DNA from: Perilla frutescens
Taxonomy: Eukaryota > Streptophyta > Magnoliopsida > Lamiales > Lamiaceae
Assembly: GCA_026008535.1 (NCBI GenBank)
Contig: BRKX01000006.1
Location: forward strand, 40,412,664-40,476,663
Reading direction: 5' to 3'
DNA length: 64,000 bases
Under the pieces are notes generated by a model. That model saw only the letters and a program-made list of their open reading frames with translations. It searched no databases and was not told the origin of the DNA. Position 1 is the stretch's first letter; each line of letters begins with the position of its first letter. Below are positions 24,443 to 36,230 of this stretch, one piece after another. Made by a program: the position numbers and the translations under genes.

Positions 24443-24780
24443 TTTTGCTTTGCTCAGTTCAGTTTTAATTCAAAGCGTCGTAGATTTTGATTTCTTCACT
24501 TTGAATCTCGTTTTTTGGTCGGTAATTTCAGTTTCGCAGCAAAGAAGTTGAATTTCGGCAGTTTTTTATTTCTGTTCTTCGCGAAAAGATAGCAATGTCT
24601 ACAGTATTTTTTTTTTCAATTTTGCCCTTAATGAGACGCGCCAATTGAAATTTTTCACGATAATTACAAGTATGTCACCGAAAATCTGAATTGATCTATT
24701 TCGTCGATTTTTCAGGATGGACGGATGGGATCGATTCCCGGTTCTCACCTGGTGACCGGTTCTCACCAGATCCCATCCCT
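24443..24780. other. Upstream end of the Ulp1 region and element terminus
   Basis: The sequence upstream of copy 2 would hold its promoter and 5' UTR. The last 70 bases contain two GGTTCTCACC units around a GGTGACC, with an ATCGATTCCC/GGGATCGAT-type palindrome nearby, and stop at CCATCCC followed by a TA tract. This matches the end style of the elements to the right. Confidence 0.55.
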
Positions 24781-25057
24781 ATATATATATATAGGGGTTG
24801 GTTATAATGGGGACTAGCTATTCCCGTGAGAACTATAAACCATACTTATTTATTATGATTTTGTAGCTTATCTTATTGTATTTTAGTGCTATTGTCACTA
24901 GCACTAAAATACAACATGATAAGCTATAAATTTTTTTAAAAAAAATTAGCACTAAAATATAATAAAATAAGCTATAAAATTACAATAAATAAGCATGGTT
25001 TATAGTTCTCACGTGAATACCTAGTTCTCATTTGAACCAAATCCTATATATATATAT
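24781..25057. mobile_element. MITE of about 0.28 kb with long inverted repeats
   Basis: The element is bounded by TA tracts. The left arm (GAACTATAAACCATACTTAT, then TAGCTTAT...TATTTTAGTGCT) is repeated in reverse complement in the right arm, about 120 bases each, with almost no centre. The ends read GGGGTTGGTT and, inverted, GGATTTGGTTC, each followed by TGAGAAC-type units. There is no coding capacity. A transcript would fold into one long hairpin. Confidence 0.85.
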
Positions 25058-26954
25058 TGTTTATATATATATAGGGGTGATTCTGCTGTAAACTGTAAAC
25101 CAATCTCCCACCACACATCGTTCAAAATCCAATGGTCTAGATTTAGTCAAAGGGGCGGTGCCAATACTGTAAATAAGAGGAACTTTAAAAAATGCGGTGA
25201 CATTTTAGTAATTTTCATGTCAAGGTGAAAATAATAAAAAATAAGAAAAAATGTGGACTTCCAGAACTCCGGCTAACGGAGACACGATTATATGCTAATG
25301 AACACATAATTATATGCTAACGAAGCAATATCATTTCATGCACAACACGTAATTTTAAATGTAAAACTGGTTTTGTTATGAAATAATTAAATGGCGGGTT
25401 TAATATTGTTGGAAAGCAAGTCAAGCCTACTTCTCAGCAAAAAAATAATTTCAAAAAAATATTAATCATGGATAAAGTTAAGGTTATTTGATTGAATATT
25501 ATTAATTTTATTATTTGGCTTCAATCCAATACATGAATATTATTTTGTTAACATTATATAATACATTCATTTAACATTGCATAATGCTTCCTTTAGCATA
25601 TTCCAATGCTATAGTCATATGTGTTGTATAATTATATTGTTAGCATTATCATATGCTAAGAATAACATATGACAATGCTAACAATAACATTAACATTTAT
25701 TTATGCTAGCAAATATTTTTGTATTCACTATTAATATTAATATTCATTTATATTATCATCACATATAGTATGAAAGACACATGATTCTGTTAGCATTATC
25801 ACAATATTTTCATTAACATATGACAATGCTAACTTTAACAATGTATTTGCATTTTCATACAAAAAATATCTTAACACATTAATGTATTATTTAATGTGTT
25901 GTCAATATATTGTCTTTCGTTAGCAATATGTTATTATTTCATTAGCATTATATTAATAAGATATTAGCATTAGATAATCAATTTGGAAACATCTTAAAAC
26001 ATTAACGTATATTGTTCTCTGTCAATATACAGTTTTTCGTTAGCAATATGTTAGTACTTCATTAGCATTATAATAAAACACTGTTAGCATTGAATAATTG
26101 TACCAGACGAATACAATATAGAATATATTTATAACGTAATTCAAATAATATGCTAAAGAAATTAATATTAGTTTACGCTACATTAAAGGTACAAAATACA
26201 AGAAACGCCAAGAACAAAAAGAAACACTAAAACAAAAAACTAAAAATACAGGCCAATTAGTTGATTTAAAGACTAGATTCTTTCAGCTAAAGAAAAATAT
26301 GCAGATGCCTCATAAATCTTTCAATGGCGTCATAGTAGACTCACAACTTGGTATATATATTTTAGTCTCCAAATCATCAGAACTTGAGTTGCTACCTGTC
26401 ATCACAATATCACAATATCAGCATTTAAAAGTATCTAACTTAGCATACATGAAAATATTCGTTAGCACAAATAATAACATATATATTAATGTATTGTTCA
26501 TTGTCAATATAATTGATACTAATGAAACACATCCTAATTAGGATTAAATAAACATTTATAGCAATATAATTGATGCCAATGAAGCATATCTTAATTGAGA
26601 TGTAGTAAACATTTAAAGTAATATAATCTGTAACGCCCCAAACTACTTCGTTTGACCACGTCACTTAACATACAATTTACTTACTTATAATGGTATGCTT
26701 ACATTTAATTGAGCAGTTCGCAATTATAACATGCAACCTATCATATCTTTTTTGTCACACAATATAGTATTAAGTAGAAGTATCGTGTAAGCTCATCCAC
26801 ACAATCATACAATCATCTAACCTATCGGAATCATAGGTCTTACACAACCCTCCCGTCTAACACCCTAAATTAACATACATAGCATAGGGGTTTATTGACA
26901 TAATTCGCACATAGATGGCTCCAAGGTCGAACGACCCACCTTTAAAATGTTTTG

Positions 26955-26957
<3 letters not shown>

Positions 26958-26999
<42 letters not shown>
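26958..26999. repeat. TA dinucleotide microsatellite
   Basis: About twenty TA units lie inside the solo LTR. They are absent at the matching place in the 5' LTR of A, so the array expanded after insertion. Confidence 0.9.
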
Positions 27000-27004
<5 letters not shown>

Positions 27005-27598
27005 CAAATTAAATACAGCATAACTACAAAATAGGGCTAGTCACACCCCCAATGATCATTGATCATAAAAACAAAAGAAGAATGATCAATGCAATATTAA
27101 TAATGTGAGTATTTCAAAAGAAGATCATGCAAAAATAAACACAAGCTTATGGGGGTTCTCTTGTGTTCACAATGCTCCTACTCATCCCTCAACTCCTCAA
27201 CCTGAAATTCATTAAATAAATGGGGTAAGTATTTATCAACATACTCAGTGGGGAACACTGCAAACAGTCATAGCCAATTGCACAATTGAAAATATAACAT
27301 ATGGAAATTTCTTTACTTTGTGGAGACTAGTCTCAACCCCGTATGGTCCAAACATCATGATGCCCCTGTTAATGAACATCTTAGCCCTGTAGGGATGCCC
27401 GCGAGCTTATTATCCCCCATGGAGGACATTAACAAGTCTATATCGATCCCATAGGACCTCTTTGTCGACTTTGAATGATCTCTTTGTCGACCCCGAAGGA
27501 TCTCTATATTGCCCCGAAGGGTCTCATTTATATCACCGGTCCGAAGACCCTACATACTTATACAATCAAAGCACAACAATAACTATAACTTTACACGT

Positions 27599-28472
27599 TG
27601 TAGAGACCCGATTTTTAATATTTAAATTGCTACATATTTTGTTTTAGTAAGCATATCATACCAAAATTTTATAAATATATATATATATATGCATGCATAT
27701 TTACGTAAATTGGTTTGTAAATTTAACCAATACATTAGCTAATTTCTTTTAGCATTTTTTGTCATTCCTTGATACACACACACACACACACACACACACA
27801 CTCATGATAGCTTGGCGTTAGTTTTTTTGAGCATGCATCATACATTAGCCTCATGCATAGTTTTATTACATCATGTTATGCATTGTATTAATTTAAGATA
27901 ATTAATTATAGGGCGCGCATGACTTAATCAGTTAATATCAAGGTCAAGGTCAAGGTGGGCTTTTACGTGATCATGTCCTAATTATTCTCTCCATATTTTA
28001 TTATCGAGTATGTGATGACATAGCACAGTACAGGGCCTTCGGGCTAAATAAGCATGGGCCTCCGGGCTAAAGATGAAAATGGGCCTCCGGGCTAAATGAG
28101 AATGGGCTTCCGGGCTAAACAAGACAGGGCCTACGGGCTATATGGTTTGGTCTACGGACTGAACACTTTTACTATTCTCACTTAGTCACTTAATTTTATA
28201 TAGCTTGAATAATTGGATACTCCCCACTGAGTCAGTAGTACTCACCCTAAAATCTACTTATCTTTTCAGGTATTGTCTCGAGTGATGCGTAGCGGACAAG
28301 ATGTGATGATGGTGGTCAAGTAGTCAAGCATAATTAAGGATTTACTTTATTTTATGTAATAAATGCTGAGTTATGCTTTGAAACTTCCGTTGTATTTCAA
28401 GTAAAATATTTTTATTAATGAAAAGCATGGATAACATGCCTTTTTCTATTAAAGTGAAATTGGGGCGTTACA
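27599..28472 (+). repeat. 5' LTR of element I
   Basis: It starts with TGTAGAGACCCG and ends with GGGGCGTTACA. It contains a CA microsatellite, three AAGGTC units, five or six GGGCCTCCGGGCTAAA-type units at about 28,036-28,150, and the CCCACTGAGT...TACTCACCC motif at 28,222-28,247. Confidence 0.92.
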
Positions 28473-28678
28473 GAGTGGTATTAGAGAAAGGTCTACTTTC
28501 CTGCATACTTAAAAAAAAATGCAAGCAAGTAAGTATTGACCATCATCACATCCGCCGCATCACTCCGAGAAGAGGTATAAGTTAAAGTTTTGGTTTCATG
28601 TTAAGTTTATGATTATATGGAAATTATAAAATGTTTTGATAGTCCTCGAGATTTACTTTAAGATTGCAATCTTTCCAG

Positions 28679-29131
28679 ATGATTAGAGCTTGCACGGAAC
28701 ACAAGATTGTAATAGAAAGGCACCAACTAACTTTGTCAGTAGAAGAACGTATTAGAACCCGCAAAGCCAGATTTATTGATGATCTATGGGAATTTCAATG
28801 GGATGAAACAATAGGAGTAGAAAGACAATTGATGAGAATCTACAGGATATGGAGGAAAATTAAGAAAGAGTAGATAGAATTCGACTCTATGATAGCTACT
28901 GAAATAGTCGGTGTAACTATACCCAAGTTATTGAAGCCCTTAGCCAAGGAGATTGCTAAAGAAATTTTGGAATATACTCCAGGATTTAGGGAAACAATAG
29001 ATTTTGAAAAATTCATGCTCTGCCTTATGGACGAATGGAGAGGCAAGGTCTTTGGAAGAGAATTAAGAGATTCAAATAGAGGACTAAGTATTGAGACCAA
29101 TTCAGATAAGAGACGGAAGAGACAAAGCTAG
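28679..29131 (+). pseudogene. Small unknown ORF of element I, one in-frame stop
   Basis: The ATG at 28,679 directly follows CTTTCCAG, a plausible splice acceptor like the one before gag in element B. The frame runs about 150 codons with a single TAG at 28,871. It is charged and helical in appearance (RTRKARFIDDLWEFQW, then KEIAKEILEYTPGF and MDEWRGKVFGREL) and ends in a basic tail. I do not recognise a family, and it has no zinc knuckle. Its place right after the leader suggests a gag-like product, but that is only positional inference. Confidence 0.5.
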
Positions 29132-29213
29132 CAATACTTAGAAAAGATAAAGCATACTAGATTATATATTTTCTAGAATTCACGTTTTTGTAATTAAGCT
29201 CTTGATTAATAAA

Positions 29214-29216
<3 letters not shown>

Positions 29217-29248
<32 letters not shown>
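29217..29248 (+). repeat. ATT trinucleotide microsatellite
   Basis: Ten ATT units lie downstream of the ORF of element I. Confidence 0.9.
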
Positions 29249-29249
<1 letters not shown>

Positions 29250-29514
29250 GTTAGAACTCTATAAATATATATATATATATAATAAGATTGGTGGAGAATT
29301 TCTAAGCTATAGTTAGGAGATTTACGAAGTATAACGATTATTTTATTAGATAGAGTAAGTATATCGATGATAAGGTAGCATAGAAGTATATGAGGATAGT
29401 GTTAGATCTAGATACCAGCAAGCTACAACTAGTGAGGAAATGAGAGTTGGTGTTATGTATAGATTTTTTGCAGTTTGAGGTTTAAGTAAGTAATTTCGAG
29501 GATGAAATTTTTTT

Positions 29515-29526
29515 AGTAGGGAAGGA
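29515..29526 (+). other. Polypurine tract of element I
   Basis: AGTAGGGAAGGA lies directly before the 3' LTR. TTTCGAGGATGAAATTT is just upstream, as in elements A, B and H. Confidence 0.8.
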
Positions 29527-29709
29527 TGTAGCGACCCGAATTTTAATATTTAAATTGCTACATATTTTTTTTAGTAAGCATATCATACCAAAATTATATA
29601 TATATATATATATGCATGCATAGTTACGTAAATTGGTTTGTAAATTTAACCAATACATTAGCTAATTTCTTTTAACATTTTTTGTCATTCCTTGATATAT
29701 ATATATAGA

Positions 29710-29740
<31 letters not shown>

Positions 29741-29877
29741 TCATGATAGCTTGGCGTTAGTTGTTTTTGAGCATGCATCATACATTAGCCTCATGCATAG
29801 TTTTATTACATCATGTTATGCATTGTATCAATTTAAGATAATTAATTATAGGGCGCACATGACTTAATCAGTTAATA

Positions 29878-29908
<31 letters not shown>

Positions 29909-30459
29909 GGGGTTTTACGTGATCATGTCCTAATTATTCTCTCTATATTTTATTATCGAGTATGTGATGACACAGCACAGTACAGGGCCTCCGGGCTAAA
30001 TGAGCATGGTCCTCCGGGCTAAACAAGCATGGGCCTCCGGGCTAAAGATGAAAATGGGCCTCCGGGCTAAATGAGAACGGGCCTCCGGGATAAACAAGAC
30101 AAGGCCTACGGGCTATATGGTTTGGTCTACGGACTGAACACTTTTACTATTCTCACTTATTCGCTTAATTTTATATAGCTTGGATAATTGGACACTCCCC
30201 ACTGAGTTAGTAGTACTCACCCCAAAATCTACTTATCTTTTCAGGTGTTGTCTCGGGTGATGCGTAGCGGACAAGATATGATGATGGTGGTCAAGTAGTC
30301 AAGCATAATTAAGGATTTAATTTGTTTTTGACTTTATGTAATGTAATAAATGTTGAGTTATGCTTTGAAACTTCCGCTGTATTTCAAGTAAAATATTTTT
30401 ATTAATGAAAAGCATAGTTAACATGCCCTTTTCTATTAAAGTGAAATTGAGGTGTTACA
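29527..30459 (+). repeat. 3' LTR of element I
   Basis: It is near-identical to the 5' LTR but has expanded arrays: five AAGGTC units and about one more GGGCCTCCGGGCTAAA unit (29,985-30,120). It ends GGTGTTACA. Confidence 0.92.
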
Positions 30460-32828
30460 CACGTGTTCACAGCTTAGAGTTACCCCACCTTATGAGACTC
30501 TTTCAAAATCCTTTCAACCTTGAAATACTCCTTTGTCGTGCACAAGTTGTCCATCTCAAACCCCAATACGTCGCCTAGCACCTTTAAATCCTTTTTTCAT
30601 TTTAGACGTCGAGTTATACAATTATTTCATAATTTTGACCAAATACATACTATACATGCTTTAAGATTTTTCATACATATCCACATGCTCAACCATGGAT
30701 ATATGAGCTCATAATAAAATTTTGGACTCAAAATACACATCAAAACTCTTTGAGACATTTAATCGAACAAGTTATGTGCACCTATTTGAACCACAAGAAC
30801 ATGACTCAATTTAAATCCTTTAAACTCATAATTTCCAATACATGAACCTCTATCATATGGCTCTAACATATATGAAAATTAACTTCATACAACCATCACA
30901 ACACCTCCAACCAAACATCAACATATTTAGGGGAAATCAGGGCAAAAATCCAAACCCTAGCAATAATAAACCATAGGAATCTTAATTTAACAACACATAT
31001 AGCTTCAAGGATGTAAATAAACCATATGTTCAAGATATCAAGGCAAGAGGATCAATGAAATCGAAAACCCTAAATTTTTGAATATAAACCCTAGATTTAA
31101 ATCAACATGAATATGTTGCTTAATCACCAAGAAGAAGATGTATGAAGTTACCTTGGTTGATGGATGATAATGAGAGAATCCACTCCAAAACTTGAAGAAT
31201 TTCTTGAGAGGATTGGGAGAAAAATCGCCCAAGTGAAGAAGAAATGAAGAGGAAATGAGTGAAGTGTAGTATTTAAAGGATGGAAATTCCGAAGCCGGGC
31301 GCGACCTAAGGGGGGTCACGCTTGGAGGTCGCGTTCGAGCCAAAGGAAAACAACTCTCTGAAGTGGTGTCACACGATCCAACCGGTCACGCCTCGAGATC
31401 GTGTTGCAGAACTCTTGGCACGCGACCTGGAGGTGGTCACGTCGCAGGCTGCTCGGTACACGGCCTGAATGAGGTCGCGTCCCATGGTCGCGTTGCAGAC
31501 TCGATCTATTGCTATTTTTTGAAAGACATTTACAACTCTATTTAAATTTCAAAACACATTTAATATATACCGAAAAAGCAGGGGACGTTACCCCCTAGCC
31601 CCCTGAACCCCCGATCAACTCAACGTTAGGGTGTTCAAGGTGTGGCAAAAATAAACTCGAATGTAATCACATTCACTATCATATAACTCGATATTTTAGT
31701 ATTAAAAATGCAAATTGTATTATACACTCAGTATAATATCACCGTGCTATGACGTATCGGCTCGAGTGGGACAACCTGCATTGAAATAACGACATAAAAT
31801 ACGAACATACCATCATAATGAATATTCAAACGATATTAATTCAAAATCATTTACCAAAATTATAATTTATAATTTAGCAAAAAGGGTTGGGGTATCACAT
31901 AATCGATGCTAATGAAATATTTAGTATATGCTAATGAATCATGTCTAATTGGGATATAGAAGTTATACAATGATTATACATATGTAAAATTAAACACATA
32001 TGATTATGTTAATTAGTATATATATAACTACACTACATTAGCATTATTATATTATTTTTGTTAGCATATGGTAATGTTAACATTAGCAATGCATTATCAT
32101 TCTCATACAAAAAAATCTTAATGATTAATGTATTTTTCGATATCAATATATAACTGATACTAATGAAACATTTACCATATGCTAACAAAGAACATCCTAA
32201 TTAGGATGAAATAAACTCTTATAGCAATATAATTAATACTAACGTAACATATTCTAATTGAGATGAAATAAATCATTACAACAGTATAATTGATGCTAAT
32301 GAAATATGTGTCATATGCTAAAGAAGCATACCTAATTGTTATTTCATAAACCTTTACAGCAATACAATTGATGTTAACAAAACATTTATCATATGCTAAC
32401 GAAACATTTATCGTATGCTAATGAAGTATTTTGAGCTTAACTACGCGTGAAAAATGAAATTTTTGTATTTTTTGTTCATATTTTTTAAATGAACATATGC
32501 TTCACTGATCTTAAATGAAAGAGGATTAAAAGACCTTTAATTTTGATATATTATTTGCATTAATCCGACAAAAGACGAATATGTTATGATTGTTTGAAGT
32601 TTTTAAGAATTTTTTGAGATGCGGAGTTAGCATGACATCAACTTTTTTCAAATATATGACGGAAATACCCCCACAGCCTGAAAAAACTCACGAAAATTAC
32701 GTAATTGCCACCGTATTTTGCTCTAAATCTTGGCAGTGTATTTTTTTGGATGAATGGTAAGAGATTGGTTTATAGTTTATACACTAGGGAATGGTTTACA
32801 ATTGATCCATTCCCTATATATATATATA

Positions 32829-33573
32829 TGGAGCGGATCAAATGAGAACTCATTCCCCATGTGAGAACTAGGAACTCATCTCATTCATCCATTGCTTTGA
32901 TTTAGATGGCTAAAATTTGGTCAATTTTTGGTCAAAGGCGGGGTGGCAAACTTGTAATATTTGAGCATAATTTTCAGAAATCATATAGACAACACTTTAA
33001 AACCATTGTCTATTTTTATAAATTTCGTTATACTAAAATGAGAGTATTATCATGTTATTATGAACATATATACATGCTAATATGAATATATATATGCATG
33101 CTAGTATGAACATATAATGTTCTACCATTAACGAACACTACTACTGGTATTATGAATAAAATTTATGTGTTTTATGAATATTTTTTCATGCTATTATGTG
33201 TATACTTCCATGCTATTGTGAATATTTTTTCATGCTATTCTGAGTTTAACATCACGTTATTATGGACGAAAAAAGATATTTTAGAATAAACATAGGAACA
33301 ATGGATCTTAAATGAAATAGCAGGAAAAGAGCATTAATTTGATATATAATTTGCGTTAATCTAATGAAAAATGAGCAAGTTATGGATGTTTAAAGTTTAA
33401 ATAAATTTTATGTAAGGATGCTGATGTCAGCTTTGACCAGGGGTAAGTTTGACTTCTTCATATTTATCATTATGCCACCGTCTTTTTATTTAAATATGTA
33501 CCATTGAGATCAAAGCATTGTATGGTTGAGATTAGTTCCTAGTTCCCACATGAAGGTTGATTCTCATGTGAAC

Positions 33574-33581
<8 letters not shown>
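32829..33581. mobile_element. TA-bounded MITE-like element with CATGCTATTATG motifs
   Basis: The ends are inverted repeats: GAGCGGATCAAATGAGAACT...GTGAGAACTAGGAACT on the left and, inverted, GGGTAGGGTTCACATGAGAA...GTGGGAACTAGGAACT on the right. About six copies of CATGCTANTATG, all in one orientation, lie at 33,050-33,260. A core (CATTAATTTGATATATAATT, GAGCAAGTTATG) is shared with the neighbours. There is no gene. Confidence 0.75.
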
Positions 33582-33619
<38 letters not shown>

Positions 33620-34761
33620 GTTAGGTAAAAACCAATCCTAATGTGAGAACGAGGACCACATCTCGCACCACACAATACTTAAAAATCAAAGGTCCGGATT
33701 AGATTAAAAATGAGGTGATAATTTTGTAATATTTGAAAAGTTTTTCACGCGGGGGTATTAACGTAATTTGATAATTCTTATAAAAATCACGGAGGATTTG
33801 ATAATAGATCGTCATGCTAACGAAGTATTATCATCATGCTAACGAAGTATTATCGTTATGCTAATTAAAATTTTCAAATATTGTTAGCGAAAAATATATT
33901 CTAAAAATTAATTATAAACCTAATTTGATTTAATAAATCCTAATTAAATGGAATAAACCCTAATTGGATGAAATAAACCTAATTAGACGAAATAAACATT
34001 GATTGAATGTGATAAACCCTAAATGAGTTGGAACAAATCATACTAATAATATATTTGTACTATGTTAGCATTATGGTTTTGCTTCGTCACCACTGTGAAT
34101 ACACTATGTTAGCATATGACAACACTCTGTCAACATACATTAAAAATCATAATTAGATGTGATAAACCTAATAATTAATTAGGAACTAAAAATGAAAAAT
34201 TAAATTCAAAAAAAACTAGTAATCATAATTAGATGGAATAAACCATAATTGAGATGAAATAAAATCTTAATTGAGATTGAATAAATCCTAATAAATCTGT
34301 ACTATACTAGCATTGTGATAATTCTTTATTAGCACAATGAATACATTATGTTAGCATATGACAAATGCTTCGTTAGCATATATTATCATAATGCTAATGA
34401 ATAATTATTATATGCTACCGAAAGCATTTACAACTTGGGTACGCGTAAAAAATTATCTTTTATATTTTTCGTTCATATTTTTTTTATCTAAACATAGTCT
34501 TTCGACATCTTAAATGAAAAAGCATGAAGAGAGCTTTAATTTGATATATTTTTTGTGTGCATTGGATTAAAAACGAGCAAGTTATGATCCTTTAAAGTTT
34601 TAAAGATTTTTTTAAATTACTGACATCATCATTTTTAATGTGTTTGGATGAAAACAACCCCCATTTCTTTATTTTTTTCTCTATTATTTACAAAATTACC
34701 ACCATCTTTACCATTAAATTTCAACCATTATATCATTAAATCTCGTTTAATTATAGCGGTT

Positions 34762-36230
34762 TGTCTATTTTCAGTTTGAGATGGATGTAAGTTGAGTGAG
34801 CTTGTGTGCAAGTTTAAGACGTAAGTAGATTAAGAGAATGAACGCAATACAACACACAATCGATTTTATAGAGGTTCGAAGTCTTAAAACTTCTACGATC
34901 TCTCTTCCTTCCACAGAAGGAATAAATTCACTATATGATCTGAGTTTACTTTACAAATTATACAATGAATAAAAATTAGCTGAACCTGGTAACAATGAGT
35001 TTCTTTACAAGGTTACCTTAGCTGGGTCGATGGCTCACACCTGCAGTATCCAACAGTTAGCTATTGCGACGACAGTTACTTTAGCGGCGGTTCACACTTA
35101 GTTGGAGAGTTAGGTGCTATTGTCGTCTTTTCAAGGTTTTAAATCTCTTTCGATCTTCAAGATGGTTGGTCTTGAACTTGTGTTATCAACTGATTGACCT
35201 CCTTGAATCGAGTGGATGTTGATGCTTTTCTAGAACTTGTTGAGAAGAGCTTTAGCTAGACTCTAGCTGTAGACTGTATACGCTTGTGATTTTTCGATTC
35301 TTTCTCTTCTCAAGTTGACTTTTGCAGATGAGTATGATGCTTTAACAAGCTGACACAGAACTTTGATCTTCTCACTATCGTTCAAACTGACAAGACACTT
35401 GATCAGTTTATAGAATTTGAATGTTTGCGGAGAAGATGTTCTTTCTTTAAAGTGTCTCTTCAAGTCTTTGTTTCACTCTTCTTATAGAGGAGTGCAAAAT
35501 GACCGTTGGTCATTTCTTAGACTTTAATTAAAGTCCATCAGATTTTGTTGATGCAGAGGACCGTTAAGAATTCAGAACCGTTTGCTAACTTCAGTTTTAG
35601 TTTACCTCTTAAAATACATCAACTTATTTTGCTCTTGAGTCCAGTAGTATTTGATTCAGTTATGGTAGATGACCGTTCTGACTTAGACGCCTTTTTGTCA
35701 AGTTGACTTTTCAGATGACTTTTCAATCAGTTTGCTGGATCGATCTTCAGTTTGCTTGGTTTGGCCTTCAGTTGGGTTGGTTAGGCCTTTAGTTTGCTTG
35801 GATAGCTTCTCCGGTTTTGTCATCAGTTTTCATGCTCCTTCGACTTTTTCTCCAGTTTGGTCTTCAGTTCGCACACTCTGTCAACTTCTTCTTCAGTTTG
35901 GTCTTCAGTTCGCATGCTTGGTCAACTTCTTCTTTAGTTTGGTCTTAAGTTCGCATGCTTTGTCAACTTCTTCTTTCAGGTTGGTCTCAAACTGAAGTTA
36001 TTTGATGTCCCTTTAAGAATCATCATGGGCTTAGTTTCACCAATTTGATATAATCTTCATCGGTTTGTCCTTTGGTGAAGCTTGACGTTCAGTTCATCTT
36101 TAGTCTTCATCATCTTTGGTTTAGTCCTAAGAAGGACGTGAGCTCAGATTGACCTTGAGTGTTTTGACACATCATCTAGCGTGTTTTGACATTTCATCAA
36201 AACCTGATTACTTGATTTTTTTACCTAACA
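34762..36230 (-). repeat. Probable solo LTR of a Copia-type element
   Basis: On the minus strand it starts TGTTAGGTAAAAAAATC and ends GAAAATAGACA. A TATA-like CTATAAAATC follows GTTCGAACCT near its 3' end. The flanking five bases do not match, so the exact borders or the insertion mode are uncertain. Short open frames inside resemble nothing. Confidence 0.5.
35852..35990. repeat. Minisatellite, three units of about 46 bases
   Basis: CAGTTTGGTCTTCAGTTCGC followed by a GTCAACTTCTTCTT block recurs three times inside the LTR-like insert. Shorter CAGTTTGCTTGG variants precede it. Confidence 0.8.

Larger units (their letters stand above)
15357..24780 (-). mobile_element. Candidate DNA element carrying two tandem Ulp1-protease genes
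   Basis: The segment runs from the LTR A boundary to a TA tract. Its right end, read inward, is GGGATGGGATCTGGTGAG followed by AACC, which resembles the ends of the four elements to its right. It contains two dead gene copies and dozens of ATGCTAAAATG motifs. Ulp1-type genes of this kind are known cargo of plant Mutator-like and other DNA elements. I cannot see a transposase or the left end, so treating it as one element is an inference. Confidence 0.5.
27599..30459 (+). mobile_element. Non-autonomous LTR element I
   Basis: The LTRs are at 27,599-28,472 and 29,527-30,459. The target-site duplication CACGT stands at 27,594-27,598 and 30,460-30,464. The internal part is only about 1,050 bases. 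It has a degenerate Met-tRNA primer site (TGGTATTAGAGA at 28,476), a small ORF and a polypurine tract. There is no protease, RT or integrase. The ends and internal signals match those of the chromoviruses A, B and H, which probably supplied its enzymes. Confidence 0.93.
26629..31899 (-). repeat. Solo LTR of family A, split by element I
   Basis: The two halves (26,629-27,598 and 30,465-31,899) together match LTR A over its full 2.4 kb, with the same TGTAACGCCCCAAACTACT and GGGTATCACA ends. The five bases TAATC stand on both sides (26,624-26,628 and 31,900-31,904) as a target-site duplication. No internal region of A remains, so recombination between two LTRs removed it. The GC-rich tract near 31,290-31,500 differs greatly from that in the other two copies. 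Confidence 0.95.
25062..32814. mobile_element. Non-autonomous TA-bounded DNA element holding a solo LTR
   Basis: Its ends are imperfect inverted repeats: GGGGTGATTC...GTAAACCAATCTC on the left and, inverted, GGGAATGGATC...TAAACCAATCTC on the right. Without the LTR insertion it is about 2.5 kb. The interior has no gene but many copies of TATGCTAACGAA, ATGCTAATGAA and the reverse GTTAGCATTA. The right part shares a conserved core with the next two elements (TTTAATTTTGATATATTATT and GTTATGATTG). Confidence 0.7.

Noticed and set aside
28036..28150. Regular spacing of GGGCCTCCGGGCTAAA resembling a CRISPR array
   Set aside because: Units are near-contiguous, vary in number between the LTRs of one element, and the sequence is a plant LTR.
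35263..35463. Minus-strand frame of 66 codons in the LTR-like insert
   Set aside because: Short, without recognisable motif and inside an LTR-like sequence with repeats; not supported as a gene.
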